Both the position numbers and the translations under genes were made by a program. Under the pieces are notes generated by a model. It worked only from the letters and a program-made list of their open reading frames with translations. It ran no database searches and was not told the origin of the DNA. From NCBI GenBank assembly GCA_020636005.1, contig JACJYR010000001.1, forward strand, positions 1,126,001 to 1,190,000: 64,000 nucleotides of DNA, written 5' to 3'. The stretch's first letter is position 1. Every line of letters begins with the position of its first letter. Positions 23,934 through 33,366 of the stretch are shown here, piece after piece. The DNA comes from Lewinellaceae bacterium. GTDB taxonomy: Bacteria > Bacteroidota > Bacteroidia > Chitinophagales > Saprospiraceae.

Positions 23934-26900
23934 ATGAAAAAACTCTCACTAGTCATGATGCTAGTGTTGTGCGGCATGTCTTATATGCTCGCGCAACGTA
24001 CCATTTCAGGTACAGTCACCGATCAACAAGGGCAAGCCCTTATCGGCGTCAGTATCCTTGCCAAAGGCACTACTGTCGGTACCGTTACCGACATTGACGG
24101 GACCTACTCATTACGGGTTCCGGACGGTGCCAATACCCTCGTTTTCAGTTACACTGGTTTTGGAACAGAGGAAGTCGTATTAGGTACCTCCAACGTACTC
24201 GACATCACGATGGAGGAAGGAATTTCCCTCGACGAAATAGTGGTAACAGGCTTGGGCATTGACCGGAACGAAAGAAGCGTGGTCTATGCGAACCAGACGG
24301 TGAGCGGCGAAGAACTGCTTTCCCTGCCCAACAAAAACACTTTAGAGGCACTGAGGGGCAAAGCCGCCGGGGTGCGGCTTACCACGGGCTCCGGCTCGGT
24401 GGGTGCTTCCACGCGGATCGTACTCAGGGGCGAAGGTTCCTTGACGGGGAACAACAACGCGCTGATCGTCGTTGACGGCATTCCCATTGACAATGACCCG
24501 ACAAGTGGTGGCGATGGAAGTTCCGGGCAGGAGAGCGGTTATGCCGACCACGGTAACCGGTTCAACGACATCAACCCGGACGACATAGCAAGCGTCACCA
24601 TTCTCAAAGGGCCATCGGCGACTTCGCTGTATGGATCCCGCGGTGCTTCAGGGGTTGTCCTTATCACCACGAAGTCGGGAACGAAAGATGGGAAGCTAAG
24701 GGTTGATGTCAACTCTTCATATTCCGTTGAAGAAGCATACGTGTTCGCCAAAAGGCAGAACCGCTTTGGCCAGGGATATGACAACCTGCACTTCGATTCC
24801 GGTGAAAACTGGTCTTGGGGCCCCGCATTTGACGGTGTAGAACGCCCTTGGACCTCCGCCGTGGATACCGATGGCGATGGCGCACTGGAAGCCCTGGTAA
24901 GGCCTTACAGCGCCGTTCCCAATCAGATTGAAGAATTTTTCAACCGTGGGAACACGGCCGTGAACAGCATTGCCCTATCGGGCTCGAAGGAAGGGTTTGG
25001 CTACTATATGTCCTATTCCAACACCACCCAGAACGGTATTCTCGATGCCACGGACTACAAGCGGAACACCTTCACTGTCAGTGCAAATGCACAGCTTGCC
25101 AAAAGGCTGAAAGCGGATTTCAAGGTTTCTTATGCCAACATTAACCAGAACACCGCTCAAGAAGGATCGAGGGCCTTTGAAGGAAACAATGCCTATTCCA
25201 TGGTGCTCCAATCCCCGACAAATATTCCATTTGGGGAGTTGAGGGACTATAAAAGCCCATTCCACGACATTGACGGTTACTGGGGCTCTTATTCATCCGT
25301 CAACCCGTACTTCATCCTCAACGAATATGGCAACGAGGGTAAAATCAACAACTTCCTGGGCAACGCTTCGCTCACCTACAACCTGTTGCCGGGCCTGAAT
25401 TTAGTGGGAAGGTTTGGGGCGAACATTGTGAACACAAAAGTCGAGACCTGGAATCCTGCCTTCGATCCTGCACCGCAACTTTTCTGGGGTGATGATTTAC
25501 AGTTGGGAACCAGGGATACCAAGCATGAGTCACTCGGTGGTTACACTGACTATGACGATCAGAACATCAACTATGACCTGACCACCCTGGCAGTTTATTC
25601 AACAGATATCAATAAGGATTTCAGCCTGGGCATTACTGCTGGTTACAACCTGTTCCAGAAAGAGTCAAGAACTTTGATAGGCGAGACAACGGGCGGCCTC
25701 GTTGTGCCGGGCTGGTACAACCTGAGCAACAGTGTGCAGACTGCAAGGTCTTCTCAGGAAAGTACGCTGTACAGAATCTATGGTTTATTGGGGAACGCCA
25801 CATTAGGATTCAGGAACTACGCATTCCTTGAGCTTTCTGCCAGAAATGACTGGTCATCCACTTTGCCTCCGGACAACAACTCTTTCCTCTACGGCGCCGC
25901 TGGTTTGTCGCTCGTGGTAACGGACATGCTCAACATCAAAAGCGATGCCCTGAACTTCCTGAAGGTCAGGACAAGCTATGGTACTTCGGGCAAGGATGCA
26001 GGCCTCTACCTGCTCCGCTCCACATTTGTTGGAAACCCAACCGTTCAGAACCTTGGGGACTACTCCATTTTCTTCCCGGTAAACGGGCAGCCCGGTTTTA
26101 CAGTGGGCAATACCATTGGCAACCCCGGTTTGAAGCCTGAATTGACCACCACTTTCGAAGTGGGTGCGGATGTAGGGCTTTTCAATGACAGGGTCAACAT
26201 TGAATATACTTATTACCACTCCAACCACTCTGACCAGATAGTCGAAATCAGCCTTCCCCGCTCTACTGGTTTCACAAGAACAGTGAGCAACATTGGAAAG
26301 ATGACCAACAGGGGGCACGAAGTCACCCTTGGTATCAAGCCGATTGCAGGAATGGTACCCGGGCTAAACTGGGAACTCTTCGGAAATTTCGCCAAGAACA
26401 AAAACAGGGTCGAGAAAATCACGGACGAGATTGACGAGCTCGTGGTGTTCGGCCCATGGCGCGGCGTTACGCTTGTAGCCAAGGAAGGCCTTCCTTTCGG
26501 AACATTCAAGGCGCAGGAACCCCTGACCAATGATGCCGGACAAGTAGTCGTTGACCCAAATACAGGGTTCCCTCTCTATACTGACGGAGAAGATTACTTC
26601 GGTTCTTACCAGCCGGACTACACATTGGGCTTTGGTACCAACCTGAATTACAAGGGCTTTGGATTCAACATACTCTTTGACGTGAAACAAGGTGGCTCCT
26701 TCTTCTCCCTGACCAAGTTCTACACCGAGTTCAACGGTACAGCCGCAAATACGACAGATTACAACAGGGAGGCTTATGTGTTCCCGAATTCAGTTATTGA
26801 AAATGCTGATGGCACTTACACTGCCAACAATATAGAAATTACTGAACAGGACTACTTCACCAATTACGACCCTGCTCCTTCCACCTACTTGGTGGATGCA

Positions 26901-27149
26901 AGCTTTATCAAGCTGAGGGAAATCGGGCTGAGCTACGCACTCCCAAGCAGAATCTTGAACAAGGCCTCCATCCAAGCTGTGACCATTTCTGTGTTTGCAA
27001 GAAATCTTAAATTCTGGCTGCCGTCGGAGAATATTTATGCCGACCCAGAAATCAATGGCCCTGGCTTGACCACTAACGCTACTGGCATAGAAACAACCCA
27101 AACCCCTCCATCAAGGAGTTTTGGCGTGAACTTGAAACTTACTTTTTAG
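23934..27149 (+). CDS. SusC/RagA TonB-linked outer membrane transporter
   Basis: A 1071-residue outer-membrane transporter. The ATG at 23934 starts a signal peptide (MKKLSLVMMLVLCGMSYMLAQ). Next come a carboxypeptidase-D-like domain (TISGTVTDQQGQALIGVSI, about 22-110), the conserved SusC segment with candidate TonB box (DEIVVTGLG), a plug domain (LEALRGKAAGVRL ... GASGVVLITTKSGT) and a 22-strand barrel ending in an aromatic residue (FGVNLKLTF). With the SusD lipoprotein encoded next it should take up oligosaccharides or peptides, powered by TonB-ExbBD. No glycosidase or peptidase follows in the operon, so the substrate is open. Confidence 0.96.
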   Translation: MKKLSLVMMLVLCGMSYMLAQRTISGTVTDQQGQALIGVSILAKGTTVGTVTDIDGTYSLRVPDGANTLVFSYTGFGTEEVVLGTSNVLDITMEEGISLDEIVVTGLGIDRNERSVVYANQTVSGEELLSLPNKNTLEALRGKAAGVRLTTGSGSVGASTRIVLRGEGSLTGNNNALIVVDGIPIDNDPTSGGDGSSGQESGYADHGNRFNDINPDDIASVTILKGPSATSLYGSRGASGVVLITTKSGTKDGKLRVDVNSSYSVEEAYVFAKRQNRFGQGYDNLHFDSGENWSWGPAFDGVERPWTSAVDTDGDGALEALVRPYSAVPNQIEEFFNRGNTAVNSIALSGSKEGFGYYMSYSNTTQNGILDATDYKRNTFTVSANAQLAKRLKADFKVSYANINQNTAQEGSRAFEGNNAYSMVLQSPTNIPFGELRDYKSPFHDIDGYWGSYSSVNPYFILNEYGNEGKINNFLGNASLTYNLLPGLNLVGRFGANIVNTKVETWNPAFDPAPQLFWGDDLQLGTRDTKHESLGGYTDYDDQNINYDLTTLAVYSTDINKDFSLGITAGYNLFQKESRTLIGETTGGLVVPGWYNLSNSVQTARSSQESTLYRIYGLLGNATLGFRNYAFLELSARNDWSSTLPPDNNSFLYGAAGLSLVVTDMLNIKSDALNFLKVRTSYGTSGKDAGLYLLRSTFVGNPTVQNLGDYSIFFPVNGQPGFTVGNTIGNPGLKPELTTTFEVGADVGLFNDRVNIEYTYYHSNHSDQIVEISLPRSTGFTRTVSNIGKMTNRGHEVTLGIKPIAGMVPGLNWELFGNFAKNKNRVEKITDEIDELVVFGPWRGVTLVAKEGLPFGTFKAQEPLTNDAGQVVVDPNTGFPLYTDGEDYFGSYQPDYTLGFGTNLNYKGFGFNILFDVKQGGSFFSLTKFYTEFNGTAANTTDYNREAYVFPNSVIENADGTYTANNIEITEQDYFTNYDPAPSTYLVDASFIKLREIGLSYALPSRILNKASIQAVTISVFARNLKFWLPSENIYADPEINGPGLTTNATGIETTQTPPSRSFGVNLKLTF

Positions 27150-27194
27150 AAACGGGTGAAGAATAACTTGACCTTTTACTTCTGTAACCACTTT

Positions 27195-27254
27195 GAGGAA
27201 AGGGTTTTTAAAAATAGTCCCGATGCTTGGGATTATTTTTCCTTCAATCCTTTA
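27195..27254 (+). repeat. Half copy H of the 113-bp repeat, between SusC and SusD
   Basis: Only the hairpin half is present: AGGGTTTTTAAAAATAGTCCC, loop, GGGATTATTTTT and the end CCTTCAATCCTTTA. The hairpin followed by a T-run is terminator-like in the direction of transcription and may lower SusD relative to SusC mRNA. Confidence 0.55.
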
Positions 27255-27273
27255 ACAATAAAAAATATCTTAA

Positions 27274-28719
27274 ATGAAGAATATAATCAAACTAATATTA
27301 CTGCCCTGCGCTGTGTTCTTTTTGGCAAGCTGCGAAAAGAACCTGGAGGAGGTCAACATTGACCCCAACAACTCCCCTACAGCAAACGATAGCCAAGTGC
27401 TCTCCAGTGCGCTTGCCAGCCTTGGGTACCTGGTAGATGTGGACTGGAACTCACAGTCTTTCCTTTGGGCCCAGTACTACACCTGGGGCATCGGCGTTTC
27501 CATTGGAAACCAGGAACGTTTCGTGGCGACCCCCGATGATTATGACAACGGTTGGGCACGGGCCTATTCGCAGTGCCTTGCTGACCTGAAGTTCCTGACC
27601 AAAAGCGAAAGCGCCGCCTACCGTGGTGTCGGCAAATTGCTCACCGCCTATATCTTTCAGGGGCTCGTTGACCACTTTGGGGACATTCCTTATTCCGAGG
27701 CCCTGAATGGTGAGATTGAGGAGGGTTCGGTCCTTACACCAAAATTTGACGGAGCAGCCTCCATATATGGCAACCTCGTCACATTGGTGGATGACGGAAT
27801 CAGCGAATTTGAAAACGCCCCCAATGACATTGGGGCCGACGATTATGTATTTGCGGGTGATCTGAGCAAATGGGCAAAATTTGGCAACTCTTTGAAACTT
27901 AAATTGCTGATGAGGACGTCTGAGACGGATCCAAAATCTGCAGAGGTGGTAAAACTGATCAGCGACGGAAACTTCATTTCAGCCCTGTCTGATATCGCCG
28001 CCGTTCCTTTTTCGGGCGAAACTGGCAGCCAAAATCCACAGTATGCAAGGTTCGAATTTGGCGTTGGCGATTTCTACTTTCCGAGCAACGCCACGGTAAA
28101 CGTCCTCACCGACCTGAACGACCCACGCTTGACAGCGTTTTACGATCCTGCCACTATCGGCCCGTTTGCAAACCAAATTAGGGGCATCAACCAAGGTACT
28201 ATTGACAGCGTAGAATTTACCGCAGATGCAGCTGAATTCGGTTCTTCATCTGCTTATGCTACTTCAGATAACAACCCTGTTGTTTTAATAAGCCCATGGG
28301 AAGTCTGGTTTCTGAGGGCCGAGGCTGCCGCCCGCTATGGAACAGCCGACAACGATGCAGACGCATTCGGCGAAGCTATCACCAGCAACTTCGAGTATAT
28401 CGGTTTGGGCGGTGCTGATAGCTATATTTCATCCTTGAACTACGGCGGGTCTTTGGATGAAAAACTCAACAAGATCGGAATCCAGAAATGGATTTCCCTG
28501 AACGGAACACAAGAAGACGAAGGCTGGATTGAAACAAGAAGGTTCGACAGGCCAAACAACCGCATTTTCACGGAAGGGATTTTCCAAACTCCGCCGTTGT
28601 CCGTTTTGCCTGCCGGTACCTTCCCTGCTTCCTGGCTGTACCCGGCCTCAGAAAAAAGCCTGAACCCGAATGCTCCTGCACAGCGCAGCATTACCGACAG
28701 GCTTTTCTGGGACAACTAA
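27274..28719 (+). CDS. SusD/RagB-like nutrient-binding lipoprotein
   Basis: A 481-residue surface lipoprotein with signal MKNIIKLILLPCAVFFLASC (Cys20). The body matches the SusD-like type 2 family: LEEVNIDPNNSP after the anchor, tetratricopeptide-like helices (YRGVGKLLTAYIFQGLVDHF, FGDIPYSEAL), LSKWAKFGNSLKLKLLMR and, near the end, GWIETRRFDRP. SusD proteins form the lid over the SusC barrel and trap ligand at the cell surface. The gene follows SusC by 124 bp, of which half is a repeat element. Confidence 0.94.
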   Translation: MKNIIKLILLPCAVFFLASCEKNLEEVNIDPNNSPTANDSQVLSSALASLGYLVDVDWNSQSFLWAQYYTWGIGVSIGNQERFVATPDDYDNGWARAYSQCLADLKFLTKSESAAYRGVGKLLTAYIFQGLVDHFGDIPYSEALNGEIEEGSVLTPKFDGAASIYGNLVTLVDDGISEFENAPNDIGADDYVFAGDLSKWAKFGNSLKLKLLMRTSETDPKSAEVVKLISDGNFISALSDIAAVPFSGETGSQNPQYARFEFGVGDFYFPSNATVNVLTDLNDPRLTAFYDPATIGPFANQIRGINQGTIDSVEFTADAAEFGSSSAYATSDNNPVVLISPWEVWFLRAEAAARYGTADNDADAFGEAITSNFEYIGLGGADSYISSLNYGGSLDEKLNKIGIQKWISLNGTQEDEGWIETRRFDRPNNRIFTEGIFQTPPLSVLPAGTFPASWLYPASEKSLNPNAPAQRSITDRLFWDN

Positions 28720-28725
28720 TGATGG

Positions 28726-28784
28726 GTATCGCTGCCGGGGCTGCCGCTGAGTTTGCTGCAACCCCGGCAGCGATACATTTTTTA
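28726..28784 (+). terminator. Strong hairpin between SusD and the third operon gene
   Basis: GTATCGCTGCCGGGG and CCCCGGCAGCGATAC form a perfect 15-bp, very GC-rich stem with a 20-nt loop followed by ATTTTTTAAT. It starts 7 bp after the SusD stop. The next gene begins 20 bp after it, so it should act as a partial terminator or as a 3' stabiliser of the SusCD message. Confidence 0.75.
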
Positions 28785-28803
28785 ATCTTGAAATTGATTT
28801 AAT

Positions 28804-29556
28804 ATGAAAAACATAAAATTCTTATTCCTGCCACTTTTTGTGGTTGCACTTTTTTCAAGCTGTGACAAGTATGAAAACAGTGCAGAGCCATCCTTCATTA
28901 CTTACCTGCCTAAGCTGACCGTAAGCGGTTCGCCCAACATCACCCTGGAATGCGATGCAACATCATATAGCGATGCTGGCGGCACTGCCGAAGAGCAGGG
29001 AAAACCCATTGATTTAATTACCACTGTCAAACCAAAATACTTTGGAGGAAGCACCGTTGACGGCCCCGATGTTTACACCATCCTTTACAGTGCCGAGAAC
29101 AAAGACGGCATACCGGGCGCGGCCGAAAGGACTGTAACCTGGAAAGAGTGCAATGGGGATTTGGTGAGCAGCATTGCCGGTATGTATACAGCGTATCTGT
29201 CCAGGACAACGAAATCGTCCGGCGCCGTTTTGGCCTCTGCCCAATATCAGGGAGTAGGCCCTGTCATCATCAGGGATTTAGGCAATAATCAATATGGCAT
29301 TTCCGATGCCATTGGCGGTTGGTATGAGTTTGGAAGGAGCCTCGGTGTTTCTTATGCTGCCATCGGGCAGACCATCACCGCCAACAACATTCCCGCCAAC
29401 GACTTTACCTTCGGCCCGGCGGTCGAGGTGGGTGGTTTTGGCGGGGTAAACACGTTGACTTCTTTCAAAGTGTTTCCAAGCGAAAGCAAAATTGTCTTCA
29501 CCACTGATTGGGAAGCTGGCTTCACGTTTGAAGTTACCTTGATTCAGAATCCATAA
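28804..29556 (+). CDS. Surface lipoprotein, DUF5012/BT_2262-like
   Basis: A 250-residue lipoprotein (signal MKNIKFLFLPLFVVALFSSC, Cys20). Residues 30-110 form an immunoglobulin-like domain (PKLTVSGSPNITLECDATSY ... DVYTILYSAENKDGIPG) like the DUF5011/DUF5012 group. The C-terminal half (VSSIAGMYTAYLSR ... GPVIIRDLGNNQYGISDAIGGWYE) resembles the BT_2262-type domain that accompanies SusCD systems. It probably helps bind the substrate at the cell surface. It is the last gene of the SusC operon and is followed by a strong terminator. Confidence 0.75.
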   Translation: MKNIKFLFLPLFVVALFSSCDKYENSAEPSFITYLPKLTVSGSPNITLECDATSYSDAGGTAEEQGKPIDLITTVKPKYFGGSTVDGPDVYTILYSAENKDGIPGAAERTVTWKECNGDLVSSIAGMYTAYLSRTTKSSGAVLASAQYQGVGPVIIRDLGNNQYGISDAIGGWYEFGRSLGVSYAAIGQTITANNIPANDFTFGPAVEVGGFGGVNTLTSFKVFPSESKIVFTTDWEAGFTFEVTLIQNP

Positions 29557-29677
29557 TTACCTACTCATTCTGTAAAAGGTATGCCCGCAGGTGCCACCGG
29601 CGTTGATCTATTGAAATCAAGCACCGGTAGGCACAAGTTCTGATACCGTAACTACTTATCTATTTTTGAAAAAGAGA

Positions 29678-29707
29678 GGCCGGGGCGTTTTGCCCCGGCC
29701 TTTTTTT
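29678..29707 (+). terminator. Terminator of the SusCD operon
   Basis: GGCCGGGGC / GCCCCGGCC with a short loop followed by seven T residues, 120 bp after the last operon gene. Confidence 0.85.
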
Positions 29708-29745
29708 GAAGGAAAGCCGAAAAAGCCTCAACTCCCGCATTCCAT

Positions 29746-31419
29746 TTATCGCACCACCAACACCTTCCCTGCCCTCGTTTTATCCACCACAATAAAATAA
29801 AGCCCCGGTCGCCAGTCAGCCACATCCAGGTATTTGCGACCACCACTCACCCGATTGTACGCAGCCATTTCCCTCCCCATCGAATCGTACACCGCCAATT
29901 CGGAATAAAGCCCGCCGCCCGCCCACTCCACGACCACCTCCTGGCCGGCAGGGTTGGGGTACACCCTTAACAGCCCTTCGTTTTGGGCCTCCATGGTCGA
30001 GAGCAGTTGATCGCAGAAAAAAGTATCCGGGTTTAGCTCAATCCAGCCCAGGGAGGTCAGGTCTTTGCCGGCAAAAGCGCTGTAATCGGTCGGGTATCGA
30101 TCCATCCTAAACGTTTGGTTGTCCATGGCGGCCAGGGAATCTCCCTGCGAAACAGCAATACCCGCCTTCAGCGGCACCACGTATTCCCACACAATTTCAT
30201 TGCCCGGGGTGGCTTCAAAAGCATAGCCCATGTTGCCCGAACAGATCAGCACATTACCGTTCCGCAACATCTGGACACTCGACAGTCCGTTGGAGAACAT
30301 TTTGGTGGGGTCGCCGGGATAGGTAAAACTCCAATCATAACCGGCGGGGCCCCATACGCTTCCAGTCATGGGAAAATTACCCTCGTACATATCATAAACA
30401 GGAGCAAAGACATTGGCGGCGGAATATCCTGGCCCGACTCGGTTGTTGAACACCGCTATTTTGCCAAAATACGGGTGGGTGGGTTCCACAAAGTCGTCTA
30501 TCCAGTGGGGGTCGTGCTGGAAAAACAGCTTTTGGTCACTGGCCCCGCCCGCCCTGTACACGGCGGGGTTGCCCCAACGGTACAACAGGTCGCCGCCCCG
30601 GTTGCCGATGCCCCCGATGTGTCCGGCAGCCTGTTGGGTCGTGGTGCTATGGTCAATGATCCATACCTCCGAAAAAGCCGGGATACTGAGCAGGATATGG
30701 TCGTTCAGGGGGTCGTAGTCAATGGCGTTGGTATGCATCCAGGAGGCCCCGCTCGACTGGGCGGGCCAGTTCAGGTCTATCAGCTCGGAGTGGGCTTCCA
30801 CGCTCCCGTAGTTTTCCTTGGTGGCGTCAAAATCCTGGATCAGGTGGTCCCAGGCATGCCATTCCCACACGATGGCGCTCGTGGCAGGATTGACCTCGAT
30901 TACCTTGTCTGGCCAGATGACGTCGCTCAGGAGCAGGGAAGTATCTATGCCGGCCTGCAGGGCTTCGTCCACTGTTTTACGTTCCCAGGCTATCATCAGG
31001 ATGTTGCCGTTTGGCATCACGGAGATGTCGTGGTGCAGGCGTTGCAGGGTATCGTTCATTTCAAACGACCAGAGGAGGTTGTTGTCCCAGTCCCTTATTT
31101 CAACGTTGCCGCCACCGCCGCCGGCCCAAATGGGGTTGCCGGCCACGCTGGCCAGGCGCTTGGTTTTCACCAGGTTGCCGTTGGGCAGCAGGTAGGCGGT
31201 GTTGCCGGGCCTCCAGGCGGGCGAATCGGCCCAGGCATGAACGATTTCGCCACAGTTGTCCAGCAGGTACACATTGGGCTGGTTGTGGGGGTAAATAAGG
31301 TTGTAGCCATCAAACGATTTGGAAGGCTGGTAAGAAAGCAGCCCTACCGTGTGCTGTGCTTTTGTTTTTGCCAAAAAAAACAGCACGAAAAAGGTGAGCA
31401 GGTAAGTAGGTCTATACAT
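29746..31419 (-). CDS. Secreted aryl-sulfate sulfotransferase with T9SS tail (1)
   Basis: A 557-residue protein with signal peptide (ending TKAQ), an arylsulfotransferase propeller (about 25-460) and a C-terminal T9SS type A sorting domain (RVYPNPAGQEVVVEW ... DVADWRPGLYFIVV). Family landmarks include YLLDNCGEIVHAW, YLLPNGNLVKT, LHHDISVMPNGNILMIAWE, IVWEWHAWDHLIQDFD, WMHTNAIDY and FQHDPHWID; the His residues in these are candidates for the catalytic set. Such enzymes move sulfate between phenolic esters without PAPS. The tail predicts export through the outer membrane and attachment or release there. The next gene upstream is a paralogue only 9 bp away. Its frequent neighbour in the family, a DsbA-type partner, is absent. 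Confidence 0.88.
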   Translation of the reverse strand: MYRPTYLLTFFVLFFLAKTKAQHTVGLLSYQPSKSFDGYNLIYPHNQPNVYLLDNCGEIVHAWADSPAWRPGNTAYLLPNGNLVKTKRLASVAGNPIWAGGGGGNVEIRDWDNNLLWSFEMNDTLQRLHHDISVMPNGNILMIAWERKTVDEALQAGIDTSLLLSDVIWPDKVIEVNPATSAIVWEWHAWDHLIQDFDATKENYGSVEAHSELIDLNWPAQSSGASWMHTNAIDYDPLNDHILLSIPAFSEVWIIDHSTTTQQAAGHIGGIGNRGGDLLYRWGNPAVYRAGGASDQKLFFQHDPHWIDDFVEPTHPYFGKIAVFNNRVGPGYSAANVFAPVYDMYEGNFPMTGSVWGPAGYDWSFTYPGDPTKMFSNGLSSVQMLRNGNVLICSGNMGYAFEATPGNEIVWEYVVPLKAGIAVSQGDSLAAMDNQTFRMDRYPTDYSAFAGKDLTSLGWIELNPDTFFCDQLLSTMEAQNEGLLRVYPNPAGQEVVVEWAGGGLYSELAVYDSMGREMAAYNRVSGGRKYLDVADWRPGLYFIVVDKTRAGKVLVVR

Positions 31420-31428
31420 GGTATTGAA

Positions 31429-33117
31429 TTAAAGCTTGATAATTTTTTGCACAAAAAACCGGTCGCCCGACGGGTTGGCTAAGTAAGCGAAGTACATCCC
31501 TTTGTTCCATATTTCAGCGTTGCAATGGATCATTTTTTCAGTGGAGTTTGTAGAAAAAACTATCCGCCCCGCCACATCCACGACCCGGATGGAGAGCGCT
31601 TCCCCGCTTTCATTTTCAATAAAAAACTGATCCGTCGCCGGGTTGGGATAAATTGAAACGATCCCTGTTTCAAACCTTTGCGGATGGGTGGCCGTAGCCG
31701 TATTGAAAATCTGGCAATTGCTGGGCAAGGGGTTTACTTCAACCGGCACGGTAGGCGTCAGGTCTTTTCCGGCAAAACCGGCATAGTCAACCGGATACCT
31801 GTCGGCCCTGAAAACGCCGTTGTTGGCGGGCACTTGTCCCTGGGCCAAGGGCCCAAATGCCCTCACGGGGTTGATGTAATCCCAGACCAACAGGTCATCC
31901 AAAGCGTTGATTTCAAAAAAATGCCCATCGGCGCCCGTGCAGACTAGGGTGTTGCCGTTGGGCAACCGCTGGGCACCGGAAGTGTTGCCCGAGAAGAAGA
32001 ACTCGCCCGCACCGGCCCCATACGACCAAAAAGGCATTTCGGGCCCGAACGGGGACGCCCCAACCAGCAGGTAATATCCATTGGGGGCGAGGGGCGGTTC
32101 GATAATGTCCACTGTTGAAAAATCGCCATCGGGGCGGCCCAGCCCATTGTTGAAGACCATCACTTTTCCGGCGTCCGGCCGGCCGGGGGGTATCCAATGG
32201 GCATCGTGCTGCCCAAAAAACTGCTGGTCGCCAGCTTCGCCCCTGTTGTATGCGGCCGGGTTACCCCAGCGGTAGAGCAGGTCGCCGCCCCTGCTATAAG
32301 CGCCGCCTGTATGGCTGGCCGCCTCGGCGGTCGTCGTGCTGTGGTCAATGACCCAAATCTCGCTGAAGACCCTTGAACTGAGCATGATTTGGTTCATTTC
32401 TGGGTTGAAATCAATGGAATTGCAGTGGAGCCAATCGGTTTGCGCACTGCCGCCACCCGGCCCCCCAGCAGTGATGCCGGTATAGTTCAAATTGATGAGT
32501 TCCGGGTGCTGGTTGACCACGCCGAAATTATTCTTGCCGCTATCGAAATCCTGCACAAGGTGGTCCCAGACGTGCCATTCCCAGACAATATTTGCCCCGT
32601 CGGTGCCGAATGGCTCCAGTTCCACGATGTGTTCCGACCATATTCCCGCCTGTGGTATGGAGGTCGGTTTGCGCCCTGCGGCAACAGCATTGGCTTGCGG
32701 CACCAGCTCCCAGGCCAGCACCAGGATATTGCCATTGGGCAAAGGCTCGATGTCGTGGTGCTGCTGGTGGGCATTGGTGGCGTAATTGTAAGCCCACAGC
32801 AGGTTGCCTTCCCAGTCAAAAAGCTCGATCCGGCCACCCACGCCACCGCCCGTAAAAGCGCCGTTCAGCCGGGCCGTCCTGAGCAGGTTGCCGTTTTCCA
32901 ACAGATACACGCTCATACCGGGGCTGTATTCGCTGTCCCAGGTGTTGACTATCTCTCCGCAATTGTCGATCAAATAGGTGACCCGGTAGGTCGAAGGTGC
33001 AAAAAGCGTATAACCGTTGTAGGAAAGCGAATCGTTGAGGAACAAGCCAACAGTTTGCTGGGCTTGAGCCAGGAAGGGGAATATTGCGAACAGGGCAATC
33101 GTTGTTGTTTCTTTCAT
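31429..33117 (-). CDS. Secreted aryl-sulfate sulfotransferase with T9SS tail (2)
   Basis: A 562-residue paralogue of the downstream gene with the same order: signal peptide (FLAQAQQ), propeller and T9SS type A domain (SIYPNPATDQFFIEN ... EIWNKGMYFAYLANPSG). Matching landmarks are YLIDNCGEIVNTW, YLLENGNLLRTARL, QHHDIEPLPNGNILVLAWE, IVWEWHVWDHLVQDFD, WLHCNSIDF and FGQHDAHWI. Divergence between the two is substantial, so the duplication is old or they were acquired together. This gene is first in the two-gene unit. The propeller could in principle have another surface function, but the family signature is consistent throughout. Confidence 0.88.
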   Translation of the reverse strand: MKETTTIALFAIFPFLAQAQQTVGLFLNDSLSYNGYTLFAPSTYRVTYLIDNCGEIVNTWDSEYSPGMSVYLLENGNLLRTARLNGAFTGGGVGGRIELFDWEGNLLWAYNYATNAHQQHHDIEPLPNGNILVLAWELVPQANAVAAGRKPTSIPQAGIWSEHIVELEPFGTDGANIVWEWHVWDHLVQDFDSGKNNFGVVNQHPELINLNYTGITAGGPGGGSAQTDWLHCNSIDFNPEMNQIMLSSRVFSEIWVIDHSTTTAEAASHTGGAYSRGGDLLYRWGNPAAYNRGEAGDQQFFGQHDAHWIPPGRPDAGKVMVFNNGLGRPDGDFSTVDIIEPPLAPNGYYLLVGASPFGPEMPFWSYGAGAGEFFFSGNTSGAQRLPNGNTLVCTGADGHFFEINALDDLLVWDYINPVRAFGPLAQGQVPANNGVFRADRYPVDYAGFAGKDLTPTVPVEVNPLPSNCQIFNTATATHPQRFETGIVSIYPNPATDQFFIENESGEALSIRVVDVAGRIVFSTNSTEKMIHCNAEIWNKGMYFAYLANPSGDRFFVQKIIKL

Positions 33118-33253
33118 AAGCAGTACTAAGTTGGGAAGGGTGTAAATTTTTCAGGAACCAAAGCTATCAGATTGCCTTTGGGGGGGCATTTTAATTACGG
33201 TTCAATCAAAGAAATGTCTGCCATTGGCCACACCTGGACTGAAATATTCCTAT

Positions 33254-33366
33254 TAAGGATCGAAGGAAAAATAATTCCGATTTCACATCGGGATTATTTT
33301 TAAAAAAACCCTCCATTGCTGGGGTTTTCAAAATCAAAATGGTGAAGTTATTTTTTCATCGCAACT
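33254..33366 (-). repeat. 113-bp palindromic repeat element, copy B
   Basis: Full-length copy with hairpin ATAATTCCGAT / ATCGGGATTAT. Its outer end supplies part of the stop codon (CTA at 33365-33367, read TAG) of the TonB-domain gene, and on its other side lies the start of the arylsulfotransferase unit. Confidence 0.75.

Noticed and set aside
30115..31482. 455-codon plus-strand frame across the first arylsulfotransferase
   Set aside because: Antisense shadow; no signal, domain or plausible start context, and it overlaps the whole paralogue pair.
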